From: Typhlomys cinereus
Lineage: Eukaryota; Chordata; Mammalia; Rodentia; Platacanthomyidae
Assembly (NCBI GenBank): GCA_023101885.1
Contig: JALPQD010000142.1
Location: forward strand, 3,184,121-3,248,120
Direction of reading: 5' to 3'
DNA length: 64,000 bases
Shown: positions 10,018 to 20,945 of the stretch, in pieces
Position numbering within the stretch: the first letter of the stretch is position 1
Layout: each line of letters starts with the position of its first letter
The notes under the pieces: generated by a model
The model's input: the letters and a program-made list of their open reading frames with translations, nothing else
What the model was told of the DNA's origin: nothing
Databases searched by the model: none
Made by a program: the position numbers and the translations under genes

Positions 10018-13000
10018 ATGTCTGGAATTAACAATAGTTTCTCCATTATAACACTAAATGTTAATGGACTTAATTCACCGATCAAGAGACACAGATTACA
10101 AACTTGGATTAAAAATCACAATCCATCAATCTGTTGCCTGCAGGAAACCCATCTCACCACAAAAGATAGGCACGCTCTAAAAATAAAAGGCTGGTCAACA
10201 ATTCTACAAGCAAATGGAAGCAGAAAACAGGCAGGGGTAGCCATTATGCTATCAGACAAAGTGGATTTCAAACCAAAAAAAATTATAAGAGACACGGATG
10301 GATACTACATTTTAGTCACAGGTACAATTCACCAGGAAGATTTCACAATACTGAACATATATGCACCCAATACGGGCCCCTCCACATTCATTAAGAAAAC
10401 CCTACAGTGTCTAAGGCATGAAATCAACCCCAAAACGATAATTCTTGGGGACTTCAACACCGCCCTCTCTACATGGGATAGATCAACAGGTCAAAAGCTT
10501 AACAGAGACACTTTGGAACTTAATCAAACCCTTAAAGAAATGGACCTCACAGATCTCTATCGAACTTTTCACACACGCACCAAAGAATACACATTTTTCT
10601 CAGCAGCACACGGAACTTTCTCCAAAATAGATCACATACTGGGCCACAAAATGAATCTACACATATACAAGAAAGTTGAAATTCTAACCTGTGCCCTATC
10701 AGACCACCACGGCCTAAAGCTGGACATCCACAAAACATCAAACAAGAGAAAATACACTAACTCCTGGAAACTTAACACTATGATGCTGAATGAGAACTGG
10801 ATTCAGGAAGAAATTAAAAAGGAAATTCAAGATTTCCTGAAAGTGAATGATAACGAAAATACAACTTACCAAAATCTCTGGGACACAATGAAAGCTGTTC
10901 TAAGAGGTAAGTTCATAGCTTTTAATGCCCACGTCAAAAAAATGGAAACATCAGAAATAAACAACTTAACAATGCAGCTTAAAGCTTTAGAGAAACTAGA
11001 GCAATCTGATCCCAAAAGCAGTAGAAGAGAAGAGATTAGCAAAATAAGGGGAGAAATATCTGAAATCGAGACTAAGAAAACGATAGAAAGAATCAACCAA
11101 TCAAAAAGCTGGTTCTTTGAAAAAATCAACAAGATTGATACACCCCTAGCTAAACTAACCAAAAGCTAGAGAGAGAAAACCCAAATTAACAAAATTAGAA
11201 ATGAACATGGAGTTATCACTACTGATACCCAAGAAATCCAGAGAATTATAACATCATATTTCAAAAACTTATACTCTGTGAAGTTTGACAACACAAAAGA
11301 GATGGATGAATTTCTAAGTAAACACAACTTACCTAAATTGAATCAGGAAGTTGTGAATTATTTAAATAGTCCTATAACATATAAGGAAATTGAGGAAGTA
11401 ATCTCGAATCTTCCCACCAAAAAATGTCCTGGACCAGATGGATTCAGCACAGAGTTCTACCAGACATTTAAGGAGTTAATAACACCAATACTCCTTAAAC
11501 TGTTCCATCAAATAGCAAAGGAAGGAACACTACCAAATTCCTTCTATGAAGCTAATATCGTTTTAATCCCAAAACCTAATAAAGATTCACTTAAAAAAGA
11601 AAACTATAGGCCGATCTCCCTGATGAACACAGACGCAAAAATTCTCAACAAAGTCTTAGCAAATCGGATTCAAAAACATATTAAAAATATCATTCATGGG
11701 GACCAAGTAGGCTTCATCCCCGGCACACAAGGTTGGTTCAACATACGCAAATCAATAAATGTAATTCATCATGTAAACCAGTCCAAAGTCCAAGACCACA
11801 TGATACTCTCGATAGATGCAGAAAAAGCTTTTGACAAGATCCAACAGCCTTTTATGATCAAAACGCTAGAGACAGTAGGAATGGAAGGAACCTTTATCAA
11901 TATAATAAAAGCTGTATACAACAAGCCCACAGCAAGGATTATGCTCAATGGGGAACAATTGGAAGCATTCCCACTTCGATCAGGAACTAGACAAGGCTGT
12001 CCACTCTCACCACTTCTATTCAATATTGTACTTGAAGTCTTAGCTGAAGCCATAAGACAAGAAAGGGACATAAGAGGGATTCAAATCGGCAAGGAAGAAG
12101 TCAAGCTATCCCTATTTGCAGATGACATGATCTTATACCTGAGTGATCCCAAAAACTCCACCAGGAAGCTCCTGGAACTAATTGAGAAGTTCAGCAGGGT
12201 TGCAGGATACAAAATAAATGTGCAAAAATCAGAGGCCTTCCTATATGCCCAGAATGAAAGAAGTGAAAAAGCCTTGAGAGAAACAATACCATTTACTATA
12301 GCCCCTAAAAAAATGAAATACCTTGGTATAAACCTAACTAAGGAGGTAAAAGACCTTTACAATGAAAACTTTAAAACCCTAAAGAAAGAAATTGCAGAAG
12401 ACACCAGAAGGTGGAAAGACCTCCCTTGTTCCTGGATTGGCAGAATCAACATTGTAAAAATGACCATCCTACCAAAGGCAATATACAGATTCAATGCTAT
12501 ACCAATCAAAATCCCAAAGCAATTCTTCAAAGAAGTTGACCAAATAATCTCAAAGTTCATATGGAGACACAAAAGACCCAGGATAGCAAAAACAATCCTG
12601 AGTAACAAAAACACAGCTGGAGGTATTACCATACCAAACCTAAGTCTATACTACAAATCCATAGTTATAAAGACAGCCTGGTACTGGCTCCAAAATAGAC
12701 ACACAGATCAATGGATAAGGATTGAAGACCCAGATATAAGCCCACAAAGTTACAGCCATTTGGTCTTTGACAAAGGGGCCCAAAGAATCCAATGGAAAAA
12801 GAACAGCATCTTCAACAAATGGTGCTGGCAAAACTGGATCTCCACATGCAGAAGATTAAAGCTGGACCCGTACTTGTCACCATGTACAAGACTTAATTCC
12901 AAATGGATCAAGGACCTTGATATCAGGCCAGAGACTTTATAAACCATAGTCGAAAGGATAGGGAACTCCCTCGAGCTGATTGGGCTAGGCCAACACTTCC

Positions 13001-13842
13001 TAAACAGACATCCAATGGCACAGTCGCTGCTACCAACTCTCAACAGTTGGGATCTTGTGAAATTAAAGAGCTTCTGTTCAGATAAAGAGATTGTCACACG
13101 AGCTCAAAGGCAACCCACAGAATGGGAGAAAATCTTCACTAACCACATATCTGACAGAGCTCTACTGTCCAGAGTGCACAAAGAACTTAGAAAATTAAAC
13201 TCCAAGGAAAACACTGGCCCAATTAAAAAATGGGCCCTGGAACTTCAAAGAAACTTTACCAGGGATGAAATTAAAATGTCTAACAATTATCTTAAAAAAT
13301 GCTCCACTTCCTTCGCCATCAGGGAAATGCAAATCAAAACTTCCCTGAGATATCATCTCACCCCGGTCAGGATGGCAAAAATCCACAATACAAACAACGA
13401 CAAATGCTGGAGAGGATGTGGAGAGAGGGGAACAATCCTACATTGTTGGTGGGAATGCAGGCTCATACAGCCACTCTGGCGAGCCGTCTGGAGATTCTTA
13501 AAGAAATTAAAGATTGAAATGCCATATGACCCTGCTATCCCACTTTTGGGAATAACCCCCCATGCAGCAGAGGTTCGCCTCGATAGCACAAGCTCGACCA
13601 TGTTCATAGCAGCACTGTTTACAATAGCAAAGTCATGGAATCAACCTAAATGTCCAACAGTTGACGAGTGGATAAGGAAACTGTGGTACATCTATACAAT
13701 GGAGTACTACTCAGCCATCAAAAATGATGAATTACTGGAATTTGCTGGGAATTGGATGTCATTAGAAAGAATTATATTAAGTGAAGTATCCCAAACCCAG
13801 AAAATTAAGCGCCGTATGTACTCCCTAATAGGTGGCTCCTAG
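10018..13842 (+). pseudogene. ORF2: L1 ORF2 (endonuclease/reverse transcriptase), one frame with two nonsense codons
   Basis: One continuous frame of 1274 codons plus stop, nearly the length of human ORF2p (1275). ORF2p nicks target DNA and reverse-transcribes L1 RNA from the nick. Endonuclease residues are all present at the human numbering: N14, E43, Y115, D145, N147, T192, D205, S228, D229, H230. The reverse-transcriptase FADD motif gives D702 and D703 (12121-12126), preceded by [13 protein letters not shown]. The C-terminal zinc-knuckle-like motif is C1130-x3-C1134-x7-H1142-x4-C1147. Two in-frame stops break it: TAG at codon 384 (11167-11169), between endonuclease and polymerase, where the related copy near 60150 has AAG, and TAA at codon 975 (12940-12942), after the polymerase. 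There is no frameshift. As assembled only the endonuclease half could be made. Confidence 0.95.
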
Positions 13843-14803
13843 TACCAAACTCACCCAGCCCACATTGAGACACTCAAAAGTAAACCTATGTAACACAGTA
13901 ATTGCAAGGATTATGAACAAGAGAGATGGGTTCGGAGGGCCACACCAGAAACAAGGAGAGAGGAGACCATGTTACAGCAGAGAAAATAGGCCTCCATCAA
14001 GGTCTGTAAGTAAGTAATGAGAAACCTGGTTAAGTTCACAGACGTTCTTTCCTGATCTCACCAGAAGGGGAGGGCATATAGTCTAGCAGATAAAAAGTAA
14101 TCATTTTGCAAATGGGTGATGGACCCCTCCCTCAGGGAGGTTTCCTACTCTTATTACATCTACCCTTGAATGTGCTATTACAACAAGACTCCAGTTTAAC
14201 AGCTTTTTGTCTCTGGCCAGGGGGTGACATACAGTGCCCAGCAGAATGGAGTGAAGGGAATTGCAGGAGCAGCAAAACTGCAAAAGAAAATCAACAAACC
14301 ACAATCCAGAACTTCAGAGACTATATCAATCACATAGAACTAGGACAGCCTAATCTCTCCCCATCCTGGAGCTCAGGGACATTTGCGGAAGAGGGGGCGG
14401 TAAGATTGTAAGAGCAAAAGGATGGGAGGAGCAACGATTTGCAAGATTCTCAACAATAGTTGGGGCCAAAGCAATCATAATGGGACTTTGCATGCCCTGC
14501 GCAATGTCCAGCGCACTGTTGCCCTCATAAAGTCTAGCATCTGTTAAGGGCACCGAGACCCCTGGAGGCAAGGGATTGACAGCCATAGTAGTGATCTTAT
14601 GCTTAAGGGGAACAAGAGAAAGGGCTTATGGAAATGCCACTGGGTCCTTATATGTCATCAGAGAGGAGGACCCAATGGAGAGTTAGGCGTATACAATAAA
14701 GGACTCTCTGGGAATTGGGGGGGAGGCACTGGGGGAAGGGGAGGGGGAGGAGGGGGGAGGGAGGGAACTGGTAAAAAATTTTAAAATGTATAATTAAATT
14801 TTT
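13843..14803 (+). other. L1 3' UTR
   Basis: About 960 non-coding bases after the ORF2 stop. Every other L1 3' end in the window matches parts of this block, which lets each fragment be placed. It ends in a long G-rich polypurine stretch followed by the poly(A) signal. Confidence 0.93.
14709..14772 (+). promoter_or_regulatory. G-rich polypurine tract in the L1 3' UTR (possible G-quadruplex)
   Basis: At least six runs of four or more G occur within about 60 bases (from about 14717 to 14760), for example GGGGGGGAGG, CTGGGGG, AAGGGGAGGGGG and AGGGGGGAGGG. G-rich 3' UTR tracts able to form quadruplexes are known in mammalian L1s. The structure here is inferred from sequence. Confidence 0.8.
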
Positions 14804-14809
14804 AATAAA
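14804..14809 (+). terminator. L1 polyadenylation signal AATAAA
   Basis: AATAAA lies directly before the short A-run that ends the element and before the right target duplication, the normal position for the L1 signal. Confidence 0.85.
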
Positions 14810-14814
14810 AAAAA

Positions 14815-14825
14815 ATTTTCTTGGG
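14815..14825. repeat. Target site duplication of the full-length L1, right copy
   Basis: ATTTTCTTGGG, identical to 8507-8517. Its first A merges with the A-rich tail, so the left edge is uncertain by a few bases. Confidence 0.88.
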
Positions 14826-15313
14826 GTCTAGTGCCAAAGATATATTAGTACATGTCTGTCATTCATTTCAGAATGAGAGAAAATCTTCACTAAATATGTA
14901 TCTGACAGAGGATTAAACTCATTTGAAATTCACATATTAACAATTCAATTTTACTTTAGAATTGGACAAATAATTTAAGGAAAACATAAAAGTTGAAATT
15001 CTCAAAATAAATAATAGTTCTAGTTTTTGAGATTATAAATTAAAAATATTATCCTGTCTTTGAATTATATAGGTAAAACAATTTTAAGAATGATACATGT
15101 AATTTCACATCTTTAAAATTTAATTTTGAAATATTTCAGATTCTACTCATCGATTCATTTATATTCATTATTCAAATCTCTGCTATAACTGATGAGAAAC
15201 TACTGAAGAGAACTGTTTGGCCACAGAGAGTCCAGCACACAGATAAAAATAAAGAGTAAGGAGACTGGGTCACTCATCAAGTAGTAAAAAGATTAAACAC
15301 GAAGTAACTTCAC

Positions 15314-15657
15314 AGAAATATTTGAATAGGGCTGGAGAGGTGGCTCAGGGGTTAAGCCTCCGCCTTGCAGGCGGAAGGTCCCGAGTTCGGATCCCAGATC
15401 CCACGTATAGACGCCAGGCGGAAGCGGGGGCGGCCTGCGCTTCTGGTCCTGGTAGGGCGGAGCCTGTGAATCCCGGGGCAGAAGGAGGTAGAGGCGTCCA
15501 TGGTGGTTCGCGAATTCGTCCGTGGTTCTACATATACACAGACACACACACACAACACACACAGACACACACGCGCACACACATACACACGCACATGCGC
15601 ACAGTTGAATAATAAATAATAATAAAAAAAAATTTAAAAAAAAGAAATATTTGAATA
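15314..15657. repeat. 15-bp target duplication flanking a SINE
   Basis: AGAAATATTTGAATA occurs at 15314-15328 and again, identically, at 15643-15657, on either side of the SINE at 15329-15642. Perfect identity fits a young insertion. Confidence 0.95.
15329..15642 (+). mobile_element. Young tRNA-derived SINE (B2-superfamily-like, CA-tailed)
   Basis: Non-autonomous Pol III retroposon moved by L1. A tRNA-like head of about 75 bases is followed by a CpG-rich body of about 130 bases, a CA-rich stretch and an AATAATAATAAA tail. Pol III A box TGGCTCAGGGGT at 15341-15352; B box GAGTTCGGATCC at 15383-15394. The head keeps a foldable anticodon arm, TCCGC-CTTGCAG-GCGGA, whose loop carries TGC, the tRNA-Ala anticodon. 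Perfect 15-bp target duplications and many surviving CpGs indicate youth. Close copies are at 25169, 33892 and 54881 (minus), with a truncated copy at 60806. Confidence 0.93.
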
Positions 15658-15736
15658 AAGTAATATGAAAATGTCTGTCTGGAAAGTAAAGAAGGGTTGG
15701 GAACAGGTCAAGTGACCTGTATCATCAATAAGAAAC

Positions 15737-15905
15737 TCACACATACATATTTACTCATACACATACACAGGTACATATATGAAGGTACACACACAAATAA
15801 GGCACGTGTGCAAAAACACATACAAGTACACATGCATGCAGATCCAATTATGTACATACATGCATACACACATACAGGTACACACTAAGACACAGACACA
15901 CCCAT
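15737..15905. repeat. CA/TACA-rich low-complexity stretch
   Basis: Imperfect CA, ACAT and TACA repeats. It may be a decayed SINE tail or an independent microsatellite; no SINE head is recognisable next to it. Confidence 0.65.
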
Positions 15906-16045
15906 ACATCTCATTATCACATGAAGACTTTTTGTGTTAAGATGGCTCTATACAAAAGACAAGTCCCAGTACATGTGTTGTTTACAAAGGTCTTGTAATC
16001 TTGAATAAAGTGATTTCCTTTAGCATTGGAACAGTTTTCATGTCA

Positions 16046-16050
16046 GGGGT
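16046..16050. repeat. 5-bp target duplication of the LTR element, left copy
   Basis: GGGGT precedes the 5' LTR and recurs at 18551-18555 directly after the 3' LTR. Five bases is the normal duplication length for ERVL/MaLR-type integration. Confidence 0.88.
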
Positions 16051-16468
16051 TGTCATAGTTAGGCACAGATGTCAACTTAACAGTTGAGGGCTTGAGTTCT
16101 GGGCATATTTGTGGAGAACTAGTGGTTGGGGTAAGCCCAGAGCAAACCTGTAGGGGATTGGCTGATGGGGAAGGCCTAGGTGGGTGGGATTAGGCCTAAG
16201 AATAAAAAAATGAGGAGGACTGATTAAGGGAGTTGGCATCCTTATGTATCCTTGGCCAGACATATTAGTCTGGCACGTAAAGATCATCACTCTCTCAGTC
16301 ATTAAGTAGAGATGGTGTATCAGGTTCCCTCAACCTGGTCTTGGTGCGTGCTCTCCCATCAAGATGTACTATAGACTGTAACTGGACTATCAGTAAGAAA
16401 ATAAACTCCCTATTCCCTTAAGCCATTCGATGGTCATTTATCAGTAACCATGCAGGCAAACTGCAACA
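16051..16468 (+). repeat. 5' LTR of the MaLR/ERVL-like element
   Basis: About 418 bases aligning along its length with 18126-18550. Shared blocks include the CATTTGTGGAGAACTAG segment, a GGTGGGTGGGATTAGGCC segment, a TTGGCCAGACAT segment and AATAAA (16400-16405 here). Confidence 0.88.
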
Positions 16469-16473
16469 AAATT

Positions 16474-16492
16474 TGGTACCCAGGAAGTGGGG
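16474..16492 (+). other. Putative primer-binding site of the LTR element
   Basis: TGGTACCCAGGAAGTGGGG begins five bases after the 5' LTR. ERVL-type elements are typically primed by tRNA-Leu and MaLRs start similarly; the tRNA match itself was not checked. Confidence 0.6.
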
Positions 16493-17289
16493 TGTTGCTG
16501 ATAAATCTGACTATGTAGTTTTTGCGGCTTTTGTGAAGTTGAATTTAAAGATGATAGACTGGTTTGCTTGATAGAGGAGAGCTATGTTGGTGGCTGTAAA
16601 GCTTTGGATATGGAAAGGGCAAGTAGTAGAACAGTTGCTATTGTTGGAGAGATGAACATCAATGAAGGAAAACCCCTTGACTTGCACTGGGATGGTGGAA
16701 GACATGAATGCTATATGGCAATTCAGCAGTTTGAAAATCTGGACTCCTTCAGGACTCAAGTTGAAGACATTTCTTGCCCTTTGGAAGTTCTGACTACCTA
16801 GTAAGAGGCTTTTCCAGAGTCGGCACACTGAAGTTGATACAGCTGTAGCTTAAGTGGACCAAGCTACATTTAAACCTTGCTTTGAAATCTGGCAGCATCC
16901 CCCAGGTGGTATTGGTTTTGGTATATTATGGAAGAGTTCATGGAGATCAGCAAAAACTTGGAATCAAGTGGCAGGTGTAAAGTTCCTGCAAGGAAAGGTG
17001 AAGCTTATATCTGCAGAGGTGAACCCAGAGTGTGTTTGAGATCTCCCAGTGAAGATTCAGCCTGGTTCAGAGGAATTCTGCTTCTACAGCTTTAAGCTGG
17101 AACAGGGACTGGGAATGCCTAGAATCTTTGAGCCACCTTGACTATGTGATGAACACAGAAGATGGACATTGAAGTAAAGGATGAGGTGTTTGAATTTCTG
17201 GGCTTTGATCTTTTTAATGTTTTCTCATTGTTTTAAGATACTTCTATTTTAATGTTTTATTTGTTTTTAAGTACTTAACTTATTCAGAC

Positions 17290-17302
17290 TTAATACACTT
17301 TC
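17290..17302. repeat. Target duplication of a nested L1, left copy
   Basis: TTAATACACTTTC is repeated identically at 17969-17981. Confidence 0.92.
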
Positions 17303-17968
17303 TTTTTTTAACATTTTTTATTATTTCCGCTCATACAAATTTAATAGGTACACCGGTTCCCTCTCTCCCTCCTCCTCCCCCCGAACCCCCTGCTCCCCCT
17401 CCCCTAACCCCTCCCTCCCCATCCCCCCATGCCTCCCGCCTCAATTCCCAGAGAGTCCTTTAATGTGCATCCCTGACTCTCCTCTGGGCCCTCCTCTCTG
17501 ATGATGTACAAGGACCCAGTGGCATTTCCCTGAACCCTTTCCCGTGTTCCCCTTAAGCATAGGAACATTACTGTGGCTGCCAATCCCTTGGCTCCAAGGA
17601 TCTTGGTGCCTTTAGCAGATGCTAGACTTTGTGAGGTCAATAGTGTGTTGGACATTGCGCTGGGCATGCAAAGTCCAATTATGATTGCTTCGGCCATAAC
17701 TTGTGTGGAGTATCTTGCAAATCATTGCTCCTCCCATCCTTGTGCTCTTACACTCTTACCACCCCCTCTTCCGCAAATTTCCCTGAGCTTCAGGATGGGG
17801 AGAGATTAGTCTGGCCTAGTTCTAGGTGGTTGATATAGAGTCTCTGAAGTTCTGAAGTTTGTTGATTTTCTTTTGCAGTTTTGCTGCTCCTGCAATGCCC
17901 TTCACTCCATCCTGCTGGGCACTGTATGTCAACCCCTGGCCAGAGACAAAAAGCTGTTTAACAGCTTT
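17303..17968 (-). mobile_element. 3'-UTR-only L1 nested in the LTR element
   Basis: On the minus strand this is the L1 A-rich tail, the G-rich tract (C-rich on the plus strand, about 17360-17430) and about 600 bases of 3' UTR, truncated before reaching ORF2. Perfect 13-bp target duplications prove it inserted into the LTR element, so it is younger than that element. Confidence 0.93.
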
Positions 17969-17981
17969 TTAATACACTTTC
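17969..17981. repeat. Target duplication of a nested L1, right copy
   Basis: Identical to TTAATACACTTTC at 17290-17302; LTR-element internal sequence resumes here. Confidence 0.92.
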
Positions 17982-18125
17982 AAGGTTAAGAAATTTTAAA
18001 CTTTTAAAATGTTGGAACTGAAGTTTTAATGAGAAAACATTTCAAATTTGTCTATGAAATGCATTTATATTTTAAGATAAATTTAACATCTGTGGGGACA
18101 AAGATTGAAGGTTAAAGTTTAAAAG

Positions 18126-18550
18126 TGTCATGTCTTTGTGTCAAGTTGACAAAGGGAGGGATATCATAATCACTGGTTTCAACCTGACAGTAGAGGGTTT
18201 GAGCTCTGGCCACATTTGTGGAGAACTAGGGGCTGGGTTAAGCCCAGAGAAAACCTATAGAAAATTGTCTGGCAGGTGGGTGGGATTAGGCCCAGGAATA
18301 AAATACAGAGAGCTGATTAAGAAAGTTGGCATTCTTGTGTATACTTGGCCAGACATCCTGGTCTGGCAAGTAAGGATCATCACTTTTTCAGCCATTATAA
18401 AGATGGTGTGGCCAGTTTCCTTTGCCTGGTGTTGGTGCATGCTCTCCTGTCACGCTGGGTTACAGACGGTAACCAGAGTATAAACAAGAAAATAAACTCC
18501 TTGTTTATTTGATGGTCATTTATCAACAAACATTCAGGCAAAATGCAACA
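18126..18550 (+). repeat. 3' LTR of the MaLR/ERVL-like element
   Basis: About 425 bases, starting TGTCA and ending GCAACA, with AATAAA at 18491-18496. Related to but clearly diverged from the 5' LTR, with several small indels, so the insertion is old. Confidence 0.88.
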
Positions 18551-18555
18551 GGGGT

Positions 18556-20863
18556 CATGGTGTAAATAATTATTTGTCAATAATCTCAGAGGCTGGGAGA
18601 AATAAGCATTTTCATCAAAGAACCATTTTGCTAACATGGGAATAGGACCTAAGGGTTGTTCTCAAAAACTTTTCATGCTGAGATTAACCAGATAAGCACA
18701 CAGTTATTTCTATAAATAAATCATTGCAGTGACAATAACAACTTTCTAAAGTTTCTTTTTTTAACTAAAAATAAACATAAATGAAGCATGACTTTTACAT
18801 GCCATAAAATGTAACTTTTGTGCCCCAGAGAATTCATTTAAAATAATAGAGAAAAATATGAATATTTACTTATTCTCTTTATCTTAGATCTAACCAAAGA
18901 AGCATAAAGTGATTTATGGGTCAGTTTTTCTGATTATCAGTATTTAAACATTATTAATAAATTAATTAATTAAACATATTTAATTTTCTGGTGTGTACTG
19001 TTCAAGGCATGCTTTCATAGATTCTAGATATTATAACGGATACAACAGAGAGCAAATAAGAAGCTCTGAAAATGTAAAAGCACACATTTTAGCTAAAAAT
19101 ATTCAAGATTTTCAGTAATCCAAAACAAATAGTACAGACCTACACAGGGGATCACTTAAAGGTCAATTTTCAGTATGATGTGCTGTTAAACTCAACAAAG
19201 TAAATATGGTGTTCGTGCACTTATTAAGCTAGAACAGTTTAAACATGAGGCATGAACCAATTACACTGGCCTGTAGTACATTATCATTAAAAGCAGTCAT
19301 TATCTTTACTGCTGAGTGAATTAGTAAATTGCTCCTGACCCTCTCTCCCATCTATTCACAGGACCAGCCAGATTGCTATTGTTTTCCCAAGGATTATATC
19401 CAGCATGCTAGCCTTGGTGCAATAAACCTGAACTCTGAATGAAATTATCCCAATAATTTATGAGGCTTTGGCTTTATGGAGGCATATCTTTGGGTAAAAA
19501 ATTTCTGACCCTTCAAAATGTCTGTTAAAGCTCTATTTACTTCACTATAAACCAGATACTGTTTTCTGGCATTTTCCTACAAAGATTATTAAATTGGTGA
19601 TCCAGAAACAGAAGACTTGGAACACACTCTGTATTTTGGACTGAAAAGTATTGTCATCAGAAATCTCATTTCAATGAGTAAGACATATTTATGCTTTTTA
19701 ATGTAGTTTAGTATAGATAATTAGTGCCACTTGTTCACCATTTACAGATGCACATTATGTATGATTTAAATTTGCAATAATTGAAAAACTAACTTTATGT
19801 CAAATGTTTTGATCAAAATTATAAATGTTTGATTTCTCTTAAAATTAAACATTGTCTCTATGTCATGGCCAATATCTCAGTTTTGTGCACATGTCTATCT
19901 TTTGAGCGTTTAGAGACAGAAACTATGACTGAGTAAAATTCTGCAGAGGTTAAATATGTATGAAATATTATTTTAGCAATAGAAGCTGAACATACTCTGC
20001 CCTGATCCCAGGAGTAAAAATTCTAGTTAGAACTCTGGTCAAGTTTTTTCCTTCCCTAAGTGTAGGAAGCTGATTTTGACAAGTCAGAGCACAGAAATTA
20101 GCTACCACAGCATAAAGTGTGAGAAGATAGTCTAGATAATAACACTTGGTAGTCAGACATCAATGTCAAATGCCTTTGTAGAAGCAACATTAGATTGCTA
20201 TAAGACAGCACTTAAGGAGAGGCAAGCTTGCTCCTTCCAATTGCTCTGAAAACCCCAAGTGGCAGCAACCTCTGAAAAAGGCAAGGGAAATTCTCCTTTA
20301 TCTAAACTTACTCTGGTTTCAACATTCTTAAATTTCTATTGTAACCTTAATTTTTTCAAACTAACATTACAAATATTTCCATGGAGGAAGGAGAAGATAA
20401 AAGTGAAAAATGATGCAGCTTAGTTTGGAATATTTCTTTCATTTTAACATTTTGGGCTGTGTTGACTAGACAGTAGTAGCAAGGGAACGGATGAATAAAG
20501 GCTCTGCAAGAAGGGAAACAGTTGAAAACTGAAAATTACACCTCTGGAGAGTGATGCTTTAGGGCATGTGGTTTGATTACTTTGTAGGAATTCCTTCAGA
20601 TAGGAGATCAACTGCTCTGATATGGAGTGGAGATCTTATTAGAAGCCTTCATATAGGAGGTGACATGTGTAGGGTGTATTGTGTGCTTGATCTCTTGTAT
20701 TGGCAGAACAATAAGCTGGCATTCTCTTTTAGTCTCACACGCTTAAACTTTTATTCACCCATAAACTTAAAACTCTAAAATCATGGTATTAGAAATTATG
20801 ACTCAGTAAACTTTATCTGACCATAAGACCTAAATTGAAAACTTCATTTAGAGAATTAAATAC
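18556..20863. other. Unique sequence, no feature seen
   Basis: No gene or confident repeat on either strand. A 70-codon open frame at 20566-20778 has no recognisable features. Confidence 0.5.
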
Positions 20864-20945
20864 TCCTCCTCCTCTTCCTCCTTTTTCTCCCTATCCTTTT
20901 CCTCCTCTTTCTGTTCCTTGTTCTCTTATTCTTCTTTTTTCACTT
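20864..20945. repeat. CT-rich polypyrimidine tract
   Basis: Imperfect CTC, CCT and TTC repeats over about 80 bases, a simple low-complexity tract. Confidence 0.8.

Larger units (their letters stand above)
8518..14814 (+). mobile_element. L1: Full-length LINE-1 retrotransposon
   Basis: Autonomous non-LTR retrotransposon of about 6.3 kb, complete in structure. It has a GC-rich 5' UTR (8518-8896), ORF1 (8897-9967), a 50-bp inter-ORF gap, ORF2 (10018-13842, two in-frame stops), a 3' UTR with a G-rich tract, an AATAAA signal and an A-rich tail. An 11-bp target duplication flanks it. L1 is transcribed from its own promoter; ORF1p and ORF2p bind their RNA and copy it into a nicked genomic site. ORF1 is open, ORF2 has only two nonsense codons and no frameshift, and many CpGs remain in the 5' UTR, all signs of a fairly recent insertion. 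It is the best reference for the other L1 pieces here. As assembled it should not be autonomous, because ORF2 stops at codon 384. Confidence 0.98.
16051..18550 (+). mobile_element. Complete non-autonomous LTR retrotransposon (MaLR/ERVL-like)
   Basis: Two related LTRs in direct orientation bracket about 1.6 kb of internal sequence, with a matching 5-bp duplication GGGGT outside. Both LTRs begin TGTCA and end GCAACA. The internal region starts with TGGTACCCAGGAAGTGGGG, which resembles the start of MaLR internal regions. I see no gag, pol or env coding capacity: open frames inside are under 100 codons and carry no motif. An L1 3'-UTR fragment (17303-17968) is nested within it. MaLRs depend on proteins from related ERVL elements. 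The exact family is my inference. Confidence 0.87.

Noticed and set aside
10866..11162. Antisense open frames within L1 ORF2 (also 11769-12071, 12357-12632, 12750-13097)
   Set aside because: They mirror the coding strand of ORF2 and have no independent support.
15368..15394. A functional tRNA gene
   Set aside because: The anticodon arm and B box are tRNA-like, but the unit continues into the SINE body and lacks a closing acceptor stem and terminator.
15293..15612. Four overlapping open frames of 80-96 codons
   Set aside because: All lie in the young SINE; the same frames recur at 25140-25501, 33883-34294, 54936-55133 and 60699-61178.
16568..16801. A 77-codon frame inside the LTR element as a retroviral gene remnant
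   Set aside because: No gag, protease, polymerase or envelope motif; MaLR internal regions are known to be non-coding or barely coding.
17404..17697. A 97-codon minus-strand frame that recurs at 3734-3994 and 49841-50221
   Set aside because: It is L1 3' UTR; the frame is shared because the copies are homologous, and it has no start context or domain.
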